Origin: Lachnospiraceae bacterium
GTDB taxonomy: Bacteria > Bacillota > Clostridia > Lachnospirales > Lachnospiraceae
Assembly: GCA_910576125.1 (NCBI GenBank)
Contig: CAJTHM010000022.1
Coordinates: forward strand, 1-64,000
Direction: 5' to 3'
Length of the DNA stretch: 64,000 bases
The notes under the pieces are model-generated. The model made no database searches and was not told where the DNA came from. It worked only from the letters and a program-made list of their open reading frames with translations. This document shows, piece by piece, positions 58,846-64,000 of the stretch (position 1 is its first letter; each line of letters opens with the position of its first letter). A program made the translations under genes and the position numbers.

Positions 58846-59184
58846 ATGATTTTTTCTGAAAGCCTTAAAAAGTATCGGCAATTCCAATTCGTTTACAGGA
58901 ACGGTAAATCATATGCGGACAAATATCTGGTCATGTATGTTAAGGAAAATGGCACCGACAGGAACAGAATTGGAGTCAGTGTGAGCAAAAAAGTAGGCAA
59001 CAGCGTCGTGAGACACCGGGTCACGAGACTGGTGCGGGAAAGTTACAGACTGCAGGAAGCGGTGTTCAATAGTGGTTTGGACATTGTAGTCGTGGCAAGG
59101 AAGACGGCAGCCTCGGTGAGGTATTTTGAGATAGAGGAAGCGCTGCTGCACCTTGGGAAGCTTCATCGTATCATTAAGGTGTAA
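58846..59184 (+). CDS. rnpA: Ribonuclease P protein component
   Basis: This is a 112-residue basic protein that assists the RNase P RNA in trimming tRNA 5' ends. The RNR-type motif is [17 protein letters not shown] (Arg-rich helix), with [18 protein letters not shown] as the central strand. The start at 58846 follows GGAGG by 11 bases; the upstream in-frame ATG at 58828 is rejected. Confidence 0.95.
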   Translation: MIFSESLKKYRQFQFVYRNGKSYADKYLVMYVKENGTDRNRIGVSVSKKVGNSVVRHRVTRLVRESYRLQEAVFNSGLDIVVVARKTAASVRYFEIEEALLHLGKLHRIIKV

Positions 59185-59192
59185 TATATATT

Positions 59193-59402
59193 ATGAAAAA
59201 AATTTTGATTGCCGGTATTCGGTTTTACCAAAAATACCTGTCTCCTATGAAAAGGACGAGATGCCCCTATATCCCTACCTGTTCTCAGTACGGATTGGAG
59301 GCCATTGAAAAGCACGGTGCGATTAAGGGGAGCTTTCTTGCGCTGTGGAGGGTATTGCGCTGCAATCCTTTTTCACATGGAGGATATGATCCTGTCCCGT
59401 AA
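59193..59402 (+). CDS. yidD: Membrane protein insertion efficiency factor YidD
   Basis: This is a 69-residue protein with the invariant pattern [20 protein letters not shown], then [15 protein letters not shown]. It assists YidC in membrane insertion and is held to the inner face by an amphipathic helix. It is placed as usual between rnpA and yidC. Confidence 0.95.
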   Translation: MKKILIAGIRFYQKYLSPMKRTRCPYIPTCSQYGLEAIEKHGAIKGSFLALWRVLRCNPFSHGGYDPVP

Positions 59403-59433
59403 CCGGCGAACCTGACTGAGAGGATACGAATAA

Positions 59434-60798
59434 ATGAATTTAATTTTATTGACTCAAAGCACTACCCCTGTCATAGGGCAGGTGGCGTGGGTGCTCGGTA
59501 TGATCATGAACGGAATTTTCTATGTGATTGATTTCATCGGGCTTCCGAACATCGGTCTCGCCATCATACTGTTCACTATCGTGGTGAACCTGTTGATGAC
59601 GCCTCTGAACATTAAGCAGCAGAAGTTCTCCAAGCTCCAGGCAAAGATGAGTCCCGAGCTGCAGGCCATCGAGGCCAAGTACAAGGGCAAGACAGATCAG
59701 AATTCCGCCATGGCAAAAAATCAGGAAATCCAGATGGTCTATGCCAAATACGGCGTGTCCGCCACCGGAAGCTGTGTACAGCTGCTGATTCAGATGCCTA
59801 TTCTGTTCGCCCTGTACCAGGTCATTCAGCGTATGCCGGCCTATGTGACGAAAATAGGCGGCACGTTCAAGGTGCTGGCGGACAAAATCATCGACCTGGA
59901 CGGCGGAGGGTTTCTGCAGGATTCCGGCGTGGAGACGATTACCAGGATGGTGAGCATGTACGGGAAGTCCATGACGGACGGCGATTTGACCAACGGCGTA
60001 ATCGATGTGCTGAATAGATTGTCTTCGGCGGATCTGGCCACGGTTGCGGAGCATTATGATCTGACGCAGCTGACCTATCAGGGAAAGCTGATTCTCAGCA
60101 ATGGAACTACCAGAGGCCTGATTGATGTATACAACAATTTCCTCGGACTGCATATGGGCGATTCCCCCAGCGACTTGATAAAGGCGGGAATGGCGGCAGG
60201 CGCCTGGGGCATTGTGATAGGCGCTGTGCTGATTCCGGTCCTGTCCGCGGTGACGCAGTGGATCAATGTGAAACTGATGCCCCAGCAGCCTAAGAGCGAT
60301 AATGAAAAGGCAAATTCCATGGCGGCTTCCATGAAGACCATGAATATGTTCATGCCTCTGATGTCCGCCTGGTTCTGCTTTACGCTTCCTGCCGGGATGG
60401 GCCTTTACTGGGTGGCCGGCAGCGTAGTGAGGAGCATACAGCAGGTAGTCATCAACAAGCATATCGACAAGATGGACTTTGACGAGGTCATCAGGAAGAA
60501 CTCCGCCAAGAGCGCCAAGAAGCTTGAAAAGATGAAACAGACGCAGGAACGTATGAATGCATACGCAAACATGAATACGAGAAACATTCAGGGCGGCAAG
60601 GGGAACGGACAGCAGGGCAGGCCGAATACCAACGCGAACACAAATACAAGTGCGAACTCAGGCGGAAAGAGCATGGCGGACAAGGCTTCCGTGAGCTCAG
60701 GGGCCGGAAGCGTGAAGACCGGAACTGCAAAGCCCGGAAGCATGTTGGAAAAGGCTAACATGGTCAAAGACTATAACGAGAGGAACAACAGGAACTAA
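59434..60798 (+). CDS. yidC: Membrane protein insertase YidC/OxaI
   Basis: This is a 454-residue insertase. The 60KD_IMP domain has segments at about 30-55, 112-135 (QLLIQMPILFALYQVIQRMP), 245-265 and 305-325 (GMGLYWVAGSVV). A periplasm-side insert of about 90 residues separates two of the helices, which is longer than in the Bacillus proteins. The C-terminal 110 residues are Lys, Asn and Gly-rich and probably disordered. The N-terminus lacks a lipobox. Confidence 0.93.
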   Translation: MNLILLTQSTTPVIGQVAWVLGMIMNGIFYVIDFIGLPNIGLAIILFTIVVNLLMTPLNIKQQKFSKLQAKMSPELQAIEAKYKGKTDQNSAMAKNQEIQMVYAKYGVSATGSCVQLLIQMPILFALYQVIQRMPAYVTKIGGTFKVLADKIIDLDGGGFLQDSGVETITRMVSMYGKSMTDGDLTNGVIDVLNRLSSADLATVAEHYDLTQLTYQGKLILSNGTTRGLIDVYNNFLGLHMGDSPSDLIKAGMAAGAWGIVIGAVLIPVLSAVTQWINVKLMPQQPKSDNEKANSMAASMKTMNMFMPLMSAWFCFTLPAGMGLYWVAGSVVRSIQQVVINKHIDKMDFDEVIRKNSAKSAKKLEKMKQTQERMNAYANMNTRNIQGGKGNGQQGRPNTNANTNTSANSGGKSMADKASVSSGAGSVKTGTAKPGSMLEKANMVKDYNERNNRN

Positions 60799-60826
60799 TA
60801 CAGTTTTGGAGGGGTAAGGAATAAGT

Positions 60827-61471
60827 ATGGAGAACCAGGAATATATCGAAGTAAGTGCTAAGACTGTAAGCGAGGCGATTACGGAAGCCTGTCGGAAATT
60901 CGGCGTGACGAGCGATAAGCTTGATTACCAGATTGTGGAAGAGGGGTCCGCCGGATTCCTTGGAATCGGATCCAAGCCTGCTGTCATCAAGGCCGCGGTG
61001 AAAGTAGAAGAGATTTCCGTGGAAGAGGTGGCGAAGAATTTCCTGCGGGATGTGTTTGAAGCCATGAATATGGAAGTGGCAGTGGACGTGAAGTATGACG
61101 AGGAAGGCAGGAAGATGGATATCGACCTTGCCGGAGACGAGATGGGCGTGCTGATAGGCAAGAGAGGGCAGACGCTTGATTCCCTGCAGTATCTGGTGTC
61201 CCTGGTGGTGAATAAGGAATCAGACGAGTATGTCAGGGTCAAGGTGGATACGGAGGATTACAGACAGAGGCGGAAAGAGACTCTGGAGAATCTGGCCAAA
61301 AATATAGCCTATAAGGTAAAGAAGACCAGAAGGCCGGTGTCCCTGGAGCCTATGAATCCTTATGAGAGGAGAATCATTCATTCGGCGCTGCAGAATGATA
61401 AGTATATCTCTACCCACAGTGAGGGGGATGAGCCGTTCCGTAAAGTTGTGGTTACTTATAAGAGACAATAG
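60827..61471 (+). CDS. khpB: RNA-binding protein KhpB (Jag)
   Basis: This is a 214-residue protein with Jag_N (about 1-52: YIEVSAKTVSEAITEAC), a KH domain (IGKRGQTLDSLQYLVSLVVN near 108) and an R3H domain (EPMNPYERRIIHSAL). It binds RNA with KhpA and influences cell wall growth and small RNAs in Firmicutes. It follows yidC by 28 bases. Confidence 0.94.
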   Translation: MENQEYIEVSAKTVSEAITEACRKFGVTSDKLDYQIVEEGSAGFLGIGSKPAVIKAAVKVEEISVEEVAKNFLRDVFEAMNMEVAVDVKYDEEGRKMDIDLAGDEMGVLIGKRGQTLDSLQYLVSLVVNKESDEYVRVKVDTEDYRQRRKETLENLAKNIAYKVKKTRRPVSLEPMNPYERRIIHSALQNDKYISTHSEGDEPFRKVVVTYKRQ

Positions 61472-61482
61472 TTTTTTGAAAA

Positions 61483-61512
61483 ACCGGATATCTGCGAAAT
61501 ATCCGGTTTTTT
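61483..61512 (+). terminator. Terminator after khpB
   Basis: ACCGGATAT and ATATCCGGT pair around CTGCGAA and are followed by TTTTTT. It separates the rpmH-khpB operon from mnmE. Confidence 0.88.
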
Positions 61513-61570
61513 GCAGTTTGAGCGGGTATGGGCTTTTCGGGCAGATGCAGCGGATTGTGCGGGAGGGATT

Positions 61571-63016
61571 ATGGAGAAAGGGGATACGATTGCAGCGATT
61601 GCCACGGGGATGACAGATTCCGGAATCGGAATAGTGAGAATCAGCGGGAGAGAGGCAGCGGCAGTGGGGGATAGGTTATTCCGGTCCCCTTCCGGTAAGA
61701 GAATTCTATGTAAGTCAGAGAGCCATAGATTTTATTATGGATTCCTAACGGAGCCAGAGAAGAATTTCGTAATCGATGAGGTAATGGCCGTGGTGATGAG
61801 AGCGCCCAGAAGCTTTACCGGGGAGGATACGGTGGAGATTCAGTGCCATGGCGGCGTGCTTGTGATGCGGAAGATTCTGGAGGCGGCCCTGAAGTGCGGG
61901 GCCAGGCTGGCGGAGCCGGGGGAATTCACGAAAAGGGCTTTTCTGAACGGGAGGATGGATCTGTCCCGGGCTGAGGCCGTAATGGACGTGATTGGGGCTC
62001 AGAATGAATATGCGCTGGCATCTTCGATAAGCCAGCTTAAGGGAAAGCTTTCGGAGGAAGTGAAGAGGCTTCGGGCTGAGATTCTTTATGAGGTGGCTTT
62101 CATTGAATCCGCCATCGATGATCCGGAGCATTTTGATTTGGAGAGATATGGGGAAAAGTTATCTGACAAGTTGGTCTGTGTAATCGGTGATTTGCGGAGA
62201 CTGATAGATACGGCTGACAATGGAAGGATGTTGAAAGAAGGCGTTCGGACAGTCATCGTGGGGAAGCCGAATGTAGGCAAATCTTCGCTTTTGAATTGTC
62301 TTCTCGGGGAGGAGAGGGCAATCGTGACTGATGTGGCTGGGACTACCAGGGATGTGCTGGAGGAGTCTCTGAGATTGGGAGAGCTTTCATTCAATATCGT
62401 GGATACGGCGGGAATCCGGGATACGGAAGATATCGTGGAGAAGATAGGTGTGGAGAAAGCTTATGAATATGCAAAGGAGGCAGATTTAATTGTATATGTT
62501 GCGGACGCTTCGATGGAGCTGGATGAGAATGACAGGGAGATTGTCTCTTTTATTCAGGATAAAAATACGATAGTGCTGTTGAATAAAAGTGATTTGGAGA
62601 ATGTGACGACGGAAGAGAATATCATGGAACTGTTCCGGGAAGCCGCCTATGAGGATGTTTCAGAGGGATATCCGGAAGATTCATCAAAGGGCGGCTGTAT
62701 CCGCATCGTGCGCACCTCTGCTCTGGAGGGAGAGGGCATGGAGGAATTTGAACAGGCAGTGAAAGGGATGTTCTTCCATGGAGAAATCAAAAGCAGCAGT
62801 GAAATAGTCATAACGAACCTCCGGCATAAGGAGGCGCTGGAAGAGGCTTGCAGTTCTCTTAAGATGGTAGAGAAGAGCATAGAGGACGGCATGCCGGAGG
62901 ATTTCTATTCCATCGATCTGATGAATGCCTACGCTTCTCTGGGCCGAATTATAGGGGAGGAAGTGGATGATGATTTGGTGGAGGAGATTTTCTCGAAGTT
63001 CTGTATGGGGAAATAA
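61571..63016 (+). CDS. mnmE: tRNA modification GTPase MnmE
   Basis: This is a 481-residue GTPase that, with MnmG, modifies U34 in tRNAs. The N-terminal folate-binding domain (1-120) has [20 protein letters not shown]. The G domain (about 225-385) has [23 protein letters not shown] and NKSD. The C-terminus ends with the catalytic CMGK. ATG 61571 follows GGGAGGG; the extension to 61511 is rejected because the conserved start is at MEKGDTI. Residues about 370-385 ([11 protein letters not shown]) look like a small insert. Confidence 0.96.
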   Translation: MEKGDTIAAIATGMTDSGIGIVRISGREAAAVGDRLFRSPSGKRILCKSESHRFYYGFLTEPEKNFVIDEVMAVVMRAPRSFTGEDTVEIQCHGGVLVMRKILEAALKCGARLAEPGEFTKRAFLNGRMDLSRAEAVMDVIGAQNEYALASSISQLKGKLSEEVKRLRAEILYEVAFIESAIDDPEHFDLERYGEKLSDKLVCVIGDLRRLIDTADNGRMLKEGVRTVIVGKPNVGKSSLLNCLLGEERAIVTDVAGTTRDVLEESLRLGELSFNIVDTAGIRDTEDIVEKIGVEKAYEYAKEADLIVYVADASMELDENDREIVSFIQDKNTIVLLNKSDLENVTTEENIMELFREAAYEDVSEGYPEDSSKGGCIRIVRTSALEGEGMEEFEQAVKGMFFHGEIKSSSEIVITNLRHKEALEEACSSLKMVEKSIEDGMPEDFYSIDLMNAYASLGRIIGEEVDDDLVEEIFSKFCMGK

Positions 63017-63060
63017 TTTGTATCGGACATATATGGAAGTGAGTATGGGGAAGTAAATAT

Positions 63061-64000
63061 ATGACTGAATTTCGTGAAAAAGTAGATGTATGTGTGATAG
63101 GCGCCGGACATGCGGGCTGCGAAGCCGCATTGGCCTGTGCCAGGCTTGGGCTGGAGACTGTGATTTTCACGGTGTCAGTGGACAGCATTGCACTGATGCC
63201 CTGCAATCCAAACGTGGGCGGCTCATCCAAGGGACATCTGGTGAGGGAACTGGATGCCCTGGGCGGCGAGATGGGCAAAAATACAGACAAGACTTTCATC
63301 CAGTCCAAAATGCTGAATCTGTCCAAAGGCCCCGCAGTCCATTCCCTGCGGGCACAGGCGGACAAGGCGGAATATTCCAGAGCTATGAGGAAAGTGCTGG
63401 AGAACCAGGAGAATCTCACCATAAAGCAGGCGGAGGTCTGCGGGCTTTTATGGGAAGACATAGAAAAGGACAGACGGGCAGGCGAAATGTCCGGCCGGTC
63501 TTTGGAAAATACAGAAGATAAGAAAGAGAGAAAAAGATACCAGAAAAAGGTCACAGGCGTAAAGACCTTTACAGGCATGGTCTACGAATGTAAAGCAGTA
63601 GTCCTGTGCACAGGAACCTATCTGGGAGCCAGATGCCTCTGCGGAGAGTCCATCACTTACACAGGCCCGAACGGGCTCCAGGCGGCGAACTATCTGACCC
63701 AGTCTCTGAAAGATATGGGCATAGAACTCCGCCGTTTCAAGACGGGGACACCTGCCAGGATGGACAGGCGCAGCATAGACTTTTCCAAAATGGAAGAGCA
63801 GTTCGGCGATGAGAGGATAGTGCCATTTTCCTTTTCCACAGACCCGGACAGTATACAGAAAGAGCAGGTCTCCTGTTTCCTGACCTACACCAATGAAAAG
63901 ACCCATGAAATCATCCGCGGGAATCTGGACAGATCCCCTATCTACGCAGGCATCATAGAGGGCACAGGGCCAAGATATTGTCCGTCTATTGAAGACAAGG
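63061..64000 (+). CDS. mnmG: tRNA uridine-5-carboxymethylaminomethyl modification enzyme MnmG, partial
   Basis: The first 313 codons are present; the rest lies outside the window. The FAD-binding motif is [12 protein letters not shown] and the family landmarks [31 protein letters not shown] and VLCTGTYL are intact. Canonical proteins have only a few residues between the QAEV strand and VTGV; here about 25 charged residues (around 140-170, [17 protein letters not shown]) are inserted. ATG 63061 lies 44 bases after the mnmE stop. Confidence 0.95.
   Translation, partial: MTEFREKVDVCVIGAGHAGCEAALACARLGLETVIFTVSVDSIALMPCNPNVGGSSKGHLVRELDALGGEMGKNTDKTFIQSKMLNLSKGPAVHSLRAQADKAEYSRAMRKVLENQENLTIKQAEVCGLLWEDIEKDRRAGEMSGRSLENTEDKKERKRYQKKVTGVKTFTGMVYECKAVVLCTGTYLGARCLCGESITYTGPNGLQAANYLTQSLKDMGIELRRFKTGTPARMDRRSIDFSKMEEQFGDERIVPFSFSTDPDSIQKEQVSCFLTYTNEKTHEIIRGNLDRSPIYAGIIEGTGPRYCPSIEDK

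Overview
The window is a chromosomal segment around the replication origin of a Gram-positive Clostridia species, most likely a gut Lachnospiraceae. This rests on three things: the gene order dnaA-dnaN-S4-recF-gyrB-gyrA leading away from one side of oriC and rpmH-rnpA-yidD-yidC-khpB-mnmE-mnmG from the other; AGGAGG-type ribosome binding sites and Firmicute-like promoters; and a glycan-degradation locus with GH29, GH130 and GH2 enzymes beside an Opp-type importer. The species cannot be named from the sequence alone. Almost all genes left of about 58.2 kb are on the minus strand and all genes right of it are on the plus strand, as expected for leading-strand bias from an origin at about 58.25-58.55 kb.

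From 1 to about 15.7 kb is a defence island, all on the minus strand. From upstream (right) to downstream (left) it holds: an SDH-type Clp-fold protease, a Panacea/SocA-type antitoxin and its probable toxin; a Wadjet-like SMC system (jetA, jetB, jetC) in which jetD survives only as a 25-codon stub; a small ORF; a PD-(D/E)XK nuclease; a class I methyltransferase; a PLD-nuclease/SF2-helicase fusion; and an ABC-three-component-like operon (nuclease effector, middle component, ABC ATPase). The ATPase gene is cut off by a degenerate IS5-type transposase.

From 15.7 to 28.8 kb is a mosaic accessory region. It has intergenic palindromic repeats, a lepA fragment whose end is expanded into three exact-period 114-bp tandem repeats, and an unusual four-gene set: HTH-PIN-ankyrin protein, radical SAM protein, P-loop kinase/HAD fusion and phosphoribosyltransferase. 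It also has a nucleotidyltransferase, an operon of sugar symporter, lipase, tag and an AAA ATPase, an IS relic with terminal inverted repeats, a FecR-domain lipoprotein, and an internally deleted copy of that lipoprotein gene 6 kb away.

From 29 to 41.6 kb is a glycan-use locus: alpha-L-fucosidase, GH130 mannoside phosphorylase-like enzyme, GH2 beta-galactosidase, and an oppABCDF-type transporter driven by a good promoter flanked by a perfect 12-bp inverted repeat. From 42 to 48.8 kb lie a class I lysyl-tRNA synthetase with an appended tRNA-binding domain, a radical SAM gene broken in a poly-G tract, an ArsR/DUF2087 regulator with a small partner, remnants of an ABC-2 exporter and an AraC regulator, and an S1-domain protein. 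From 48.9 to 64 kb is the conserved origin region; mnmG runs off the end. I saw no tRNA, rRNA or CRISPR array. The best candidates for something undescribed are the four-gene PIN/radical SAM/kinase-HAD/PRTase set, the nuclease-methyltransferase-helicase set, the JetD-less Wadjet operon, and a 96-bp triple-hairpin element with a 5-bp target duplication.
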